Part shown: piece by piece, positions 5,994 through 14,239 of the stretch
Numbering within the stretch: position 1 is the stretch's first letter
Layout: the number at the start of each line of letters is the position of its first letter
Origin: an uncultured Acetatifactor sp.
GTDB taxonomy: Bacteria > Bacillota > Clostridia > Lachnospirales > Lachnospiraceae
Direction: 5' to 3'
Assembly: GCA_948496895.1 (NCBI GenBank)
Contig: CAOOJO010000026.1
Coordinates: 1 to 14,541, forward strand
DNA: 14,541 bases
The notes under the pieces: model-generated
What the model saw: only the letters and a program-made list of their open reading frames with translations
Told to the model about the DNA's origin: nothing
Databases searched by the model: none
Position numbers and translations under genes: made by a program

Positions 5994-7871
5994 TCAGGCC
6001 TCCGCCACGAATCCGGCGAAGGAGAAGGGGGGAATCTCCGACAGATATACCCTGTCCCCCTCCATCCGCCCCGTACAGTTCAGGAAACGGATGCCCCGGC
6101 AGGCATGCTCCAGCTCCACCACCGGCTCATAGATGCCGTCCGAGCAGATGTTCCACAGCCCCACGGCCAGCTCCCTCTCATCCTGCTTGCACAGAAGATA
6201 GAGATCCGGATTCCCCAGACAGCACGCGGGCAGCGCCCTGCCCGTCAATCGGCCCACGGCCTTCACGAGCTGCCTGGCGCGGCTGTAGGAGCGGTACATG
6301 CTCTCATTGTTGAAATAAGCGTCGAAGGCAAATACCCAGAAGCGGTGCCCCTCCCCGTTCTCGTAGAAGAACGCCCCGGGGGCCTTCTTCTCCTGCCCGT
6401 CCTCCCTATAGGCAATGAAGCTGTCCACCTCCGCCCTCTCGTCCAGCTCCATCACATGGGCCTTGTACGCGCCGTACACATATTCTTCCTCACCGTCAAA
6501 ATATTCTCCTTCTGTCGTTACACTCTTACCGAATTTACGCATTCCCGTATCAATCCCCCGCTCTCCCAGGAGCCTGGCCGCCTCCGCGTCCAGGATGACG
6601 CCCCGGCGCAGCGCGGCCTGGGAGACCATCTTCACATTCTCCCCGAAGGCCACGCCGCAGACCCCCTCCCCCTGGTATACGGTGGGCAGGGAATTGTCGG
6701 CCAGCATTCTGGCGGCGATGGAGAAGAAGGCGTTCTCCACATCGCAGCTCCCCGCCTTCTCCTGGGGAATCACCATGTCCGCGAATTTCCGCATGGACTC
6801 GTACACCCTGATCCCCCGGGCCTCCTTCCCCGCGAAGCCCTCCTCTATGGCGGCGTAGAGCCCCTTGTTCCTGCAGTGCCTCTCCACATAGCCCTTCTCG
6901 TAATCCGGGTGCAGATAATAGGTCATCACGTATTTCAATATCCCGTCCACGGTGCCGTCCGCACGCAGCGCCATGTCGAAAAGCTCCAGGTAGCTGGCCG
7001 GGGTCTTGTGCCGCAGCCTGGGGCAGCTATCCCCCTCGCCGATGACCTCGATTCCCTGGCCGCACCAGCTCCGCTCCATCCTGCTCAGCTCGATCACATG
7101 CTGGAGCCGGTTCCCCCAGTACCGGTCCGGGGCCCAGTAGGGCGCGCCGATCAGGCGCAGGAAGGGCTGGGTGTCCCCCGCCAGAATCCTGCTGACGGTG
7201 GCCGCGTCGATGCCGTCATTGTCCCAGAGGGACATGCAGGCGCAGACCCCCAGCCTGACGTCCGGGTTCACCCGGTCCACATGGGCCCGCATTTCCCTGG
7301 CGAAAAGCTCCAGGCTCTCGCCGTTCACCGCCAGGTACGCGTCCCGGTAGGGATTCCTTCCCCCGGAAAAGGCCTTCTCCCGCAGCCTGTCCGCCGTCAG
7401 CTCCTCCCCCAGGATCTCCCCCATCTTCCGCAGGTGCCTCTCACAGGCGCAGCCCATGCCGGTTCTGAAGCCATATCTGTAGTCATCATCAAAGAGGATG
7501 ATGTCCACCCCCGTACCGGCCAGGTTCTCCAGATATTCCCCGGCGAACTGCCGGAACCTCTCGTCCAGGGGACAGCACCCCTTCTGAGGCAGGGGGCCTC
7601 CCTCCAGGGATTCCATCAGCGTGAAGTCATGCTCCCCGCCTACCGTGAAGGTCCACAACCAGACCCCCGCCTCCAGCCCGTTCTCCTGAAAGAAGCCTGC
7701 GTGCTCTCTCAGGAGCGACAGCTCCCTCTCCCGCTCAGCCCTGTCCGTGACATAGGTGTTTATGCTCAGGAACACCCGCTCGGCCCCCATTTTCCGCAGC
7801 AGCTCCAGGATGGCCTCCTTCCCCACCTTCCTGACCATCCTGTTGTTCACCGGCACCGATAATTTATACAT
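5994..7871 (-). CDS. Predicted glycoside hydrolase-like protein, family not assigned
   Basis: A 625-residue cytosolic protein without signal peptide. The N-terminal two thirds read as a TIM barrel: VFLSIN (33-38), GVWLWTF (69-75), GVDIILFDDDYRYG (121-134), VRLGVCACMSLWDNDG (205-220), FLRLIGAPYW (237-246) and IEVIGEGDSCPR (274-285). Acidic clusters Asp128-Asp130 and Glu275/Glu279/Asp281 are candidate catalytic residues, by position only. A middle region containing RRGVILDAEAARLLGERG recalls the domain after the barrel in GH42-like beta-galactosidases. The C-terminus (IPPFSFAGFV) looks like a closing beta-sandwich. I do not recognise a specific CAZy family. The ATG at 7871 has an AAGGAGGAG site. 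It lies 21 bp after the AraC regulator gene and 48 bp before the MFS gene, in an operon with a sugar importer, which supports a role in hydrolysing an imported oligosaccharide. Confidence 0.75.
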   Translation of the reverse strand: MYKLSVPVNNRMVRKVGKEAILELLRKMGAERVFLSINTYVTDRAERERELSLLREHAGFFQENGLEAGVWLWTFTVGGEHDFTLMESLEGGPLPQKGCCPLDERFRQFAGEYLENLAGTGVDIILFDDDYRYGFRTGMGCACERHLRKMGEILGEELTADRLREKAFSGGRNPYRDAYLAVNGESLELFAREMRAHVDRVNPDVRLGVCACMSLWDNDGIDAATVSRILAGDTQPFLRLIGAPYWAPDRYWGNRLQHVIELSRMERSWCGQGIEVIGEGDSCPRLRHKTPASYLELFDMALRADGTVDGILKYVMTYYLHPDYEKGYVERHCRNKGLYAAIEEGFAGKEARGIRVYESMRKFADMVIPQEKAGSCDVENAFFSIAARMLADNSLPTVYQGEGVCGVAFGENVKMVSQAALRRGVILDAEAARLLGERGIDTGMRKFGKSVTTEGEYFDGEEEYVYGAYKAHVMELDERAEVDSFIAYREDGQEKKAPGAFFYENGEGHRFWVFAFDAYFNNESMYRSYSRARQLVKAVGRLTGRALPACCLGNPDLYLLCKQDERELAVGLWNICSDGIYEPVVELEHACRGIRFLNCTGRMEGDRVYLSEIPPFSFAGFVAEA

Positions 7872-7892
7872 ACGCTCCTCCTTCCGCGGCCT

Positions 7893-10058
7893 TTACGCCC
7901 CTTCGTCCCTCTCCTGTTCCTTCTTCCTGTAATCGGCGGCGTTCATGCCGAACTTGTCCTTGAAGCACCGCCTAAAGCTGGACACGCTCTCGTATCCCAC
8001 CGCCCCGGCGATGTCCTTGACGCTGGCGTCCGTGGTCCTAAGGAGCACCGCCGCCCGCTCCATCCTGACCATGGTCAGGTATTCGATATAGGACATGCCC
8101 AGACGGCTTCGGAACACCTTGCTGACATAGGTCTTGCCGATTCCCCCCGCCGCGGCCACCTCCTCGAAAGTGAGGTCGCTGCGGCTGTAGTTCTCCTCGA
8201 TGCAGCGCAGCATCTTGGTGAATTTGTCCCCGTCCTTTTTCACCAGCTGGGCCTTCAGGACCTTCATCACCGTCCGGGTGTACGTCTTCTCGTCCCCCAC
8301 GTCCATGTCCAGGCACTCCTTCAGGCTGACCTTTTCCTCCGGGCCGCCCCTGTCCAGGTATTCCACCAGGCGGCTTAAGATGGTATATCTGGCATACCGG
8401 GCGTTCTCCCGGGAGCACTCCCGCGCCGCGCTGCCCTCCATCATCTGCCAGAACAGGCTGATGGCCTCCTGGAAGTCCCGCTCCGCCAGCGCCTCGGAAA
8501 ATTTATCCAAAGCGGAGGCCTCCGGCAGGAAGAAGCCCGCCTCCTGCATCATGTCCTCCCAGCAGAGGCAGTAATCCCTGCCCTTCCCGGCCAGCACATG
8601 CTCCAGGGCCCGCACCGCCTCCCCGTAGGCGCAGTCTATCATCATGGACTCCTCATAGACCCGGCTCATGCCGATATGCACGCCGCTGAAGCCCTGCTGG
8701 TGCAGACATTTCCGGATTTCCCCGGCCAGTCCCCTCCTGCGGATCCGGTTCTCGTCCTCCACCTGCAGGCCGCAAAGGAATACTCTCGCCCGTAGGCCCT
8801 CCCGGACGACGTCAGCCTGCAGGCAGTCCTGCAGCAGGGACGGAATCCCTGCCCCCATAGGCGACCCGGCGCTCACCGCGCAGACGAAGAAGCTGTCCGG
8901 AACCCCTTTCAGCCCCAACCTCTGAAATACTGTGTCCAGCTCCGAGCAGCTTACCATGCCGTGGAAGATCATATGCGCGGTCTTCTCCAAAAGCTGCGCG
9001 TCCCCTTCCAGCACCCGCTCTTCCAGCAGCCTTGCATCCTCCAGCCCGTTCCTGATTATGTTTTCCAGCGGGCCGTAGATGCTATTGGTGGGGAAGCGGT
9101 GGCCCGAATCTCCCCCGGCAATCTCCTCCAGATACCCGATCTCCGCCATGCGGCGTCTGCTCTGTCCCCAGGAAATGGCGCCGGACAGCAGGATGCCCGC
9201 GATAATCAGCGCCATGTTCACTGCCTGCATGGGGTACAGACCGCTGCTCATGCCCCCAAACATTCCGGCATCATAGAGCCTTACCGTAAATCCGAACTCT
9301 TCTGTCCGTTTTTCTATGACATCATATTTTCCGCTGTGGAGCCGCTCCTGCCATTCCTCCTGGGAGAGGACCTCCATTTTACCGGTGGCATCGCAGCCCA
9401 TGGCCACAATGCTTCCGTTTCGGTCTTCCAGTTGATACCACTGAGATCCGTCCAGAGGCTGCAGCAGTTCCGCTATCTGCTCAAAGGGCAGCACGAAGCT
9501 AATGCCGACATGTGCGTCCTCGGTGCGTCTGGTCATATAGCTGTACATCAGATACCCGTTCCTCACCACAGTATCATGCTGGAGCAAAATGGTCAGCGAA
9601 TTCTCCGGGTTCTCTATGGCCTCCACGCCGTGCCGGACGCTTTCCTCTTCGCAGTTCAGAACGGAACTGAAGTGTACTCTTTTGCTGGACATCCCCATGG
9701 AAGAATATACATAATCTGTTCCCTTATACAGGAACACGTCCTTGATCCGGCCGTCAAAATACCGTTTCATGCGCAGCAGCTCAATCCCCTCCCCGGTCTG
9801 CCGGGGCGAGGCATCTATCCGATAGGGCAGCAGCTCCCAGCGCTCAGACAGCAGTATGCTCTCCTCATTGTACATGGAGTAATAGGTCTCCAGCTTTGTC
9901 AGGGCATTATCCGCCTGGTTCTGGAGCTCCTCCTGCCCCAGCCTCTTCATCTCCATGACAATCAGGGAGAACATGATGACGCTGACCGACAGGACTGGAA
10001 TCACCAGGCAGAGATTCGTCCAGAAAAGCTTTCTCGAAAATCGTCTATGCAGCAACAT
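7893..10058 (-). CDS. Membrane-anchored AraC-family transcriptional regulator (YesN-like)
   Basis: A 721-residue one-component sensor and regulator. A first membrane helix (about 11-36), an extracytoplasmic sensing domain (about 40-275, Cache-like by layout), a second helix (about 279-297) and a juxtamembrane HAMP-like stretch (298-350) precede a central cytoplasmic region (about 385-505, with VHIGMSRVYEESMMIDCAYGEA) of the type found in YesN-like regulators. It ends in an AraC/XylS double helix-turn-helix (about 616-712; FEEVAAAGGIGKTYVSKVFR and SVKDIAGAVGYESVSSFRRC). There is no receiver domain and no separate histidine kinase nearby. The start is the ATG at 10058, eight bases after GGAGG; in-frame codons upstream would overlap its promoter. 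It probably senses the transported sugar, or its binding protein, outside the membrane and activates this locus. It has its own promoter within the operon and sits 21 bp before the hydrolase gene. Confidence 0.9.
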   Translation of the reverse strand: MLLHRRFSRKLFWTNLCLVIPVLSVSVIMFSLIVMEMKRLGQEELQNQADNALTKLETYYSMYNEESILLSERWELLPYRIDASPRQTGEGIELLRMKRYFDGRIKDVFLYKGTDYVYSSMGMSSKRVHFSSVLNCEEESVRHGVEAIENPENSLTILLQHDTVVRNGYLMYSYMTRRTEDAHVGISFVLPFEQIAELLQPLDGSQWYQLEDRNGSIVAMGCDATGKMEVLSQEEWQERLHSGKYDVIEKRTEEFGFTVRLYDAGMFGGMSSGLYPMQAVNMALIIAGILLSGAISWGQSRRRMAEIGYLEEIAGGDSGHRFPTNSIYGPLENIIRNGLEDARLLEERVLEGDAQLLEKTAHMIFHGMVSCSELDTVFQRLGLKGVPDSFFVCAVSAGSPMGAGIPSLLQDCLQADVVREGLRARVFLCGLQVEDENRIRRRGLAGEIRKCLHQQGFSGVHIGMSRVYEESMMIDCAYGEAVRALEHVLAGKGRDYCLCWEDMMQEAGFFLPEASALDKFSEALAERDFQEAISLFWQMMEGSAARECSRENARYARYTILSRLVEYLDRGGPEEKVSLKECLDMDVGDEKTYTRTVMKVLKAQLVKKDGDKFTKMLRCIEENYSRSDLTFEEVAAAGGIGKTYVSKVFRSRLGMSYIEYLTMVRMERAAVLLRTTDASVKDIAGAVGYESVSSFRRCFKDKFGMNAADYRKKEQERDEGA

Positions 10059-10080
10059 CCGCTCATCCTCCAATTGTTCC

Positions 10081-10109
10081 AGTATATCATGAGGATTGTG
10101 TTTTGGCAA
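10081..10109 (-). promoter_or_regulatory. Internal promoter ahead of the AraC regulator
   Basis: On the minus strand TTGCCA (10104-10109), exactly 17 bp, then TATACT (10081-10086) with an extended -10 TG (TGATATACT). The predicted start is near 10074, leaving a short leader of about 16 nt with GGAGG before the ATG at 10058. This would allow the regulator, hydrolase and MFS genes to be expressed apart from the importer genes. Confidence 0.6.
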
Positions 10110-10111
10110 AG

Positions 10112-10144
10112 GGCAGGGCGGATTTATGGAGCATCCGTCCTGCC
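10112..10144 (-). terminator. Hairpin after the binding-protein gene (attenuator or mRNA stabiliser)
   Basis: On the minus strand GGCAGG-A-CGGAT pairs with ATCCG-C-CCTGCC: 11 bp with a single internal mismatch and a 9-nt loop, seven bases after the binding-protein stop. It is followed only by CTTTGCC, not a T-run, so it is more likely a partial terminator or a 3' stabiliser than a full stop. Strong stems here are common in ABC importer operons and help keep binding protein in excess. Confidence 0.5.
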
Positions 10145-10151
10145 ACACCGT

Positions 10152-11939
10152 TTAATTTCCGAGATATCTGTCATATGCCGCCTGTTCGATTTCAAGCAAT
10201 CTCTCCAGGCCCATCTTGTCCAGCTCCGCCAGATAGGCGTCCCAGCCGGCGTCTATGTCCGTCTCCCCTGTGATGAACTGAATCTTTGCCGTCACCAGGT
10301 AGTTGTAGACGTCCGTATACAGAGTGCTGCGGGTCTCCAGCTCCTCCGCGGTGTACTTCACATTGGGATAGACGTATACGACCTCCACGCCCTCCTCCCG
10401 GATGGCGATTCCCCTCAGCAGGCTCGTTCCTCCCGCGTCATAAAGCTTATCGGAATGCAGCTCCTCCCATGTGGCATTCTCCATCACATCCGACAGACCG
10501 CCCTTCCTGTCCACCTGATAGATAGGGAAGACGTTGGCGGCAATGGCCTTCTGGGTGTAGAAATCATTGATATCGTCAAAGCCTGCAGCGGTTGCATACG
10601 GCTCATAGTCTACCTGCAGCATGCCGTCCTCTTCCACAAGGTCGAAAGACACGCCCTCATATCCGCTCTTAGCCGAGATGGCTCCCTCATAGGTGAACAG
10701 ATAGTCCACGAACCTGGCGATTTCCTCCGGATGCTCCGTGTCCGCGCTGGCGGCCAGCATATATGCGTTGCCTGCCCGGTTATAGAGCACATTGGTGCGC
10801 ACAGGATTGTACTCCTCGGTAGTGAACCCGTTTACGATGATCCAGTCTCTCACATCTCCCGGCAGGGGAGCCCAGGTCTGCCAGTATCCCACCTTGCTGT
10901 CCTGGTACAGCGCCTCCATCTCGTTGTATGTGGTGACAAAGGCGTCCACGTTCATCAGCCCCTCCTCATACAGCTTGTGCATGAAGTGCAGATACGCCTT
11001 GTAGTTCTCCGTGGTATCCCCGAGGACTACCTTATCGTCATCCTGTGGTGTCAGATAAAAGGCCTCGCTTTGCCCGTAGATGCCAAAAGCCCACAGAACC
11101 GGCATGTCCGTCCAGAAGGCAGTGTCCGCGCGCCCCATGGGGATTTCATCCGAAGGATCGCCATTGCCGTTGGCGTCCTGCTCCTTGAAGGCTTTCAGCA
11201 CATTGTAGAACTCATCCAATGTCTTAGGCTCTTCCAGGTTCAGGTTGTCCAGCCATTTCTTGTTCAGGTAGATAGGCCGGACCATGGGAGCCTCCGAGCT
11301 GGCTGTCAACGTGGAAAAAGCGTAGATATTCCCGTTTTCATTGGTAATCGCAGCGGCGTATTCCGGATATTCCTCCATCCTCTTTTTCAGGTTCGGCATA
11401 ATGTCAAGAAACTGGGCAAAATCCAGAAGATATCCGTCCTTCCCATATTTCTCCACATCTATGCAGGTCATATTGGCGTATGCGATCATATCCGGCATCT
11501 CATCGGAGGCCATCATCAGCGTCAGCTTGGAGGGCCACTGCTCCAGGTCATAGGCGCTCACCTCAAAGCGGATGCCCAGGCGTTTTTCATATTCCTTGAA
11601 CTGATCTGTAGAGGCAAAGTCCGTGGTATACTGGCCCGCGACATACCGCGCCGCAAGGGTCAGGGTGATTGGCTCCTCGGAGATTCTTCCGAACTCCCCG
11701 CCGTCCGCGCTGCTTTCTGTCCCCTCATCGTCAGCCTCCTGAGCCTGTGTCCCGTCCTGCACTTCTTCCGGCTCAGACTCCTCCTTCGCTTCCCCGGTCT
11801 GGCTTTCCTCACTCCGGCTTTCCCCGGTTCCTCCAGCCGGGCTTCCCTCGGTCCCGGCCTCCTGTCCACAGCCGGTAAATACACCGCATATCATGGCCAC
11901 AGCCAGCAGCACGCTTAAAACCTTCTTTCTTTTCTTCAT
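10152..11939 (-). CDS. Lipoprotein extracellular solute-binding protein of a carbohydrate ABC importer (LipO-type)
   Basis: A 595-residue sugar-binding lipoprotein. It has a basic N-terminus (MKKRKK), a hydrophobic core and a lipobox ending at Cys24 (GVFTGC), then a long acidic Ser/Glu/Gly-rich tether (about 25-82), then the two-lobed binding fold. DANGNGDPSDE (255-265) matches the EF-hand-like calcium loop of the LipO/AlgQ group, which binds larger saccharides. The ATG at 11939 is chosen because GGAGG lies 7 nt upstream and the signal peptide begins there; an in-frame ATG at 11963 lies ahead of that site. Length is typical of this group (500-600 residues), longer than maltose-binding-type proteins. 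It follows permease 2 by 96 bp, and a strong hairpin follows its stop. The substrate is unknown, probably an oligosaccharide. Confidence 0.93.
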   Translation of the reverse strand: MKKRKKVLSVLLAVAMICGVFTGCGQEAGTEGSPAGGTGESRSEESQTGEAKEESEPEEVQDGTQAQEADDEGTESSADGGEFGRISEEPITLTLAARYVAGQYTTDFASTDQFKEYEKRLGIRFEVSAYDLEQWPSKLTLMMASDEMPDMIAYANMTCIDVEKYGKDGYLLDFAQFLDIMPNLKKRMEEYPEYAAAITNENGNIYAFSTLTASSEAPMVRPIYLNKKWLDNLNLEEPKTLDEFYNVLKAFKEQDANGNGDPSDEIPMGRADTAFWTDMPVLWAFGIYGQSEAFYLTPQDDDKVVLGDTTENYKAYLHFMHKLYEEGLMNVDAFVTTYNEMEALYQDSKVGYWQTWAPLPGDVRDWIIVNGFTTEEYNPVRTNVLYNRAGNAYMLAASADTEHPEEIARFVDYLFTYEGAISAKSGYEGVSFDLVEEDGMLQVDYEPYATAAGFDDINDFYTQKAIAANVFPIYQVDRKGGLSDVMENATWEELHSDKLYDAGGTSLLRGIAIREEGVEVVYVYPNVKYTAEELETRSTLYTDVYNYLVTAKIQFITGETDIDAGWDAYLAELDKMGLERLLEIEQAAYDRYLGN

Positions 11940-12035
11940 CGTAACTCCTCCATTCTGATTCATCTGAATTGATTTTCCAACTGATTTCCCCTATGTGCGC
12001 ACCTGGCTCCCAACCTGATGCTGATTCCCTCCTTC

Positions 12036-12962
12036 CTAACCTTTTATGGAGCCAATCATCACGCCCTTTTCAAAAAATTTCTGTAATTTCGGATAAATTA
12101 TCATCATGGGCAACGTGGCCACGATGATTACGCAATACTTCACCAGGTTCGCGGACTTTGCGGCCTCCTGCATAATCCTGAGCTGCTCCTGGGTCATATT
12201 CATGTTGTCGTTGACCTGGTTCATGACCTTGCTGTCCAGCAGAATCTCCCTCAGGAACATCTGCAGGGGATATTTCTTCCTGTCGTCCAGATAGATCATG
12301 GCGCTGAAGTAAGAATTCCAATGCCCCACCCCATAGTACAATCCCATCACAGCCACAATGGCCTTGGACAGGGGCATGACGATTTTGGAGAAAATGCCGA
12401 AATCGCTGCAGCCGTCTATCCTGGCGGCATCCGTCAGCTCACCGGGAATCGTATTGGCAAAGAATGTCCGCGCCACAATCATATTATAGACGGAGAGCGC
12501 GCCATCGATGATCATGATCAGCCTCGTATTCACCAGCCCGAAGGACTTCATGTTCAGGTACCCGGGAATCAGGCCCCCGCCTATGTACATGGTGACCATG
12601 AACACTACCATCAGGCCGCTGCGCCCCACCAGATCCTCCCTGGACAGGGCGTAGGCGCAGGGCAGCGTCACCGCCAGGTTCAGCATGGTGCCTGCCACCG
12701 TGTACAAGATCGTATTGGCATACCCCATCCATATCTCCCGGTACTCGAACACGAACTCATATCCCTCCAGGGTGAAGCCTATGGGCCAGAGCACCAGCTC
12801 CCCCGCCATCACCGCGTCCGGGTCGCTGAAGGAGGAGCTGATGACATACAGAATCGGATACAGCTCCACACAAAAGAAGATAAACAGGATAATCGTCACG
12901 CACATCTGAAAAAAACGGTTCCCATTCACATATTGCTTCAAAGTTTTCATATCGTTTTCCAT
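12036..12962 (-). CDS. Carbohydrate ABC transporter permease 2 (YtcP/LplC-type)
   Basis: A 308-residue inner membrane subunit with six predicted helices. The EAA loop that docks to the ATPase is recognisable as ELTDAARIDGCSDFGIFSKI (about 175-194) followed by VMPLSKA. The C-terminus (QKFFEKGVMIGSIKG) is characteristic of the CUT1 LplC/YtcP subgroup that pairs with LplB-type permeases and LipO-type binding proteins. The gene begins 21 bp after permease 1. Two starts are possible, 12962 and 12950 (MKTLKQ); the purine-rich GGGGAAGGG is too close to the first and a little far from the second, so the start is uncertain by four codons. No ATP-binding subunit is encoded in the window. Confidence 0.92.
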   Translation of the reverse strand: MENDMKTLKQYVNGNRFFQMCVTIILFIFFCVELYPILYVISSSFSDPDAVMAGELVLWPIGFTLEGYEFVFEYREIWMGYANTILYTVAGTMLNLAVTLPCAYALSREDLVGRSGLMVVFMVTMYIGGGLIPGYLNMKSFGLVNTRLIMIIDGALSVYNMIVARTFFANTIPGELTDAARIDGCSDFGIFSKIVMPLSKAIVAVMGLYYGVGHWNSYFSAMIYLDDRKKYPLQMFLREILLDSKVMNQVNDNMNMTQEQLRIMQEAAKSANLVKYCVIIVATLPMMIIYPKLQKFFEKGVMIGSIKG

Positions 12963-12983
12963 CCCTTCCCCGGATTCCCTTCC

Positions 12984-13922
12984 TTAAAACAGCCCTGTCT
13001 TCGCCACCTTCTTCGACAATTGATTGGCGGATATGAGAATCACGCAGTTGACTACTGTGTTGAAAAGCCCGGCGGCGGTGGAGAAGGAGAAATCCGACTG
13101 CACCAGTCCCACCTTGTACACATAGGTGGAGATGATCTCCGAGCCGGTGAGGTTGCTGCTGGTCTGGAGCAGGTAGGCCTTTTCATACCCCACGCTCAGC
13201 AAAGAGCCGCACTGCAGGATGAGCATCACCAGAATCGTGGGCATGATTACGGGCAGGTTCACATGCCATATCTTCTGAAGGCGGGTGGCCCCGTCCATGT
13301 CCGCCGCTTCCAGGAGGGATCTGTCCACACCGGACAGCGCCGCGTAATAGATGACCGAGCTCCATCCTGCTCCCTGCCAGACCCCGCTAAGTACATAAAC
13401 CCATTTGAACAGCCCTGCCTCCTGCATGAAGAACACGGATTCCATCCCCAGGGCGTTCAGCAGCTTGTTGATGACACCGGTGGTGGGACTCAGGAACATG
13501 GTAATCATGCCGCACATGACCACCATGGAGATGAAGTGCGGGGCATAGGAAAAGGTCTGCACCATGCTGCGGAATTTATTGCTTTTGACCTCATTTAGCA
13601 GAAGCGCCAGCACAATGGGAATGGGGAATCCGATTGCCAGGCTCAGCAGGCTGATCGTCAGCGTGTTCTTCAGGATAATCGGAAACCAGTAAGAGCTGAA
13701 GAGCCTCTCGAAATTCTTGAACCCCACCCAGGGGCTGGCCAGTATCCCCTTCTTCATGCTGTAGTCCTTGAACGCGATCAGAATGCCGTACATAGGCTTA
13801 TACGCGAAGAGCACTATGTACACCAGCGCCGGCAGCATCAGCACATAGAGCTGCCAGCATCTACAGATTCTCTTGAAGGCGCTGGCTCTTGCGCCCGCCT
13901 TTTTCCTCTTTCCATGTACCAT
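12984..13922 (-). CDS. Carbohydrate ABC transporter permease 1 (LplB/YteP-type)
   Basis: A 312-residue membrane subunit, first gene of the locus. After a basic cytoplasmic N-terminus come six helices; the opening PALVYIVLFAYKPMYGILIAF (31-51) is a family hallmark. The EAA loop is seen at 205-224 (EAADMDGATRLQKIWHVNLP). The C-terminal half, ending NQLSKKVAKTGLF, is also typical of the LplB/YteP group of CUT1 importers. The ATG at 13922 follows GGAGG with a 9-nt spacer and a consensus promoter about 37 bp upstream. It forms a heterodimer with permease 2 and needs a shared ATPase from elsewhere in the genome; that last point is known for related systems and inferred here. Confidence 0.93.
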   Translation of the reverse strand: MVHGKRKKAGARASAFKRICRCWQLYVLMLPALVYIVLFAYKPMYGILIAFKDYSMKKGILASPWVGFKNFERLFSSYWFPIILKNTLTISLLSLAIGFPIPIVLALLLNEVKSNKFRSMVQTFSYAPHFISMVVMCGMITMFLSPTTGVINKLLNALGMESVFFMQEAGLFKWVYVLSGVWQGAGWSSVIYYAALSGVDRSLLEAADMDGATRLQKIWHVNLPVIMPTILVMLILQCGSLLSVGYEKAYLLQTSSNLTGSEIISTYVYKVGLVQSDFSFSTAAGLFNTVVNCVILISANQLSKKVAKTGLF

Positions 13923-13958
13923 CTCAGTCGTCCTCCAATCGCTGTATTTGATGGATTC

Positions 13959-13987
13959 ATATTAGCAAACAGAGTTGACTATCTCAA
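13959..13987 (-). promoter_or_regulatory. Main promoter of the carbohydrate operon
   Basis: On the minus strand TTGAGA (13982-13987), a 17-bp spacer and TAATAT (13959-13964) with an extended -10 TG (TGCTAATAT). The start is expected near 13952, leaving a leader of about 30 nt. Upstream and overlapping are inverted ATATTAG (13959-13965) and CTAATAT (13991-13997) arms about 32 bp apart centre to centre, and a perfect GCCATATGGC palindrome (14004-14013). These are candidate regulator sites. Confidence 0.7.
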
Positions 13988-14144
13988 GGCCTAATATTTG
14001 GCCGCCATATGGCATCCTGTACAAAAAATCGACCCATTCCGCGCTTTTTCCGCCATTTTCTCCGGGCGCACTGCAACTTCTGCACCCCCGGCAGCGGGAG
14101 GAGGGCCAAAATTGCATTGCGGCATACCAGGATATGGCTTGCGC

Positions 14145-14175
14145 AAAAAAGGAAACAGGCTGTAAACCTGTTCCC
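14145..14175 (-). terminator. Intrinsic terminator of the right-edge gene
   Basis: On the minus strand GGGAACAGG pairs with CCTGTTTCC (9 bp, one G-U) around a 7-nt loop and is followed directly by six Ts. It lies 64 bp after the stop codon at 14240-14242, so it separates that gene from the ABC operon. Confidence 0.85.
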
Positions 14176-14239
14176 CTCTATCTTTCTTATGATTCCAAAT
14201 CCGAACGGAGTCCGTGCCTGTCGGAGCCGACAAGCCGCA

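Larger units (their letters stand above)
13923..14239. other. 317-bp intergenic region between the operon start and the right-edge gene
   Basis: No convincing gene. Reading on the minus strand from the right: two small stems just after the right-edge gene stop (CCTGTCGG/CCGACAAG, 14217-14234, and CGGACTCCG), then the intrinsic terminator (14145-14175), a GC-rich stem without T-run (CCGGG 14062-14066 with CCCGG 14087-14091), the GCCATATGGC palindrome, the operon promoter (13959-13987) and its leader. Short open frames on both strands lack ribosome sites. Confidence 0.7.

Noticed and set aside
6105..7862. Long plus-strand open frame opposite the hydrolase gene
   Set aside because: Mirror of the codon bias of the minus-strand gene; no ribosome site and low-complexity His/Pro/Leu-rich product.
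8961..11918. Very long plus-strand open frame (985 codons) opposite the binding-protein and regulator genes
   Set aside because: The minus strand carries two well-recognised proteins with ribosome sites over the same span. The plus frame has no ribosome site, crosses the gene junction and has Pro/His/Gln/Arg-rich composition typical of the antisense of GC-rich genes.
12321..13598. Plus-strand open frame opposite both permease genes
   Set aside because: Spans two genes with clear EAA motifs on the minus strand; composition (His, Gln, Gly) marks it as antisense artefact.
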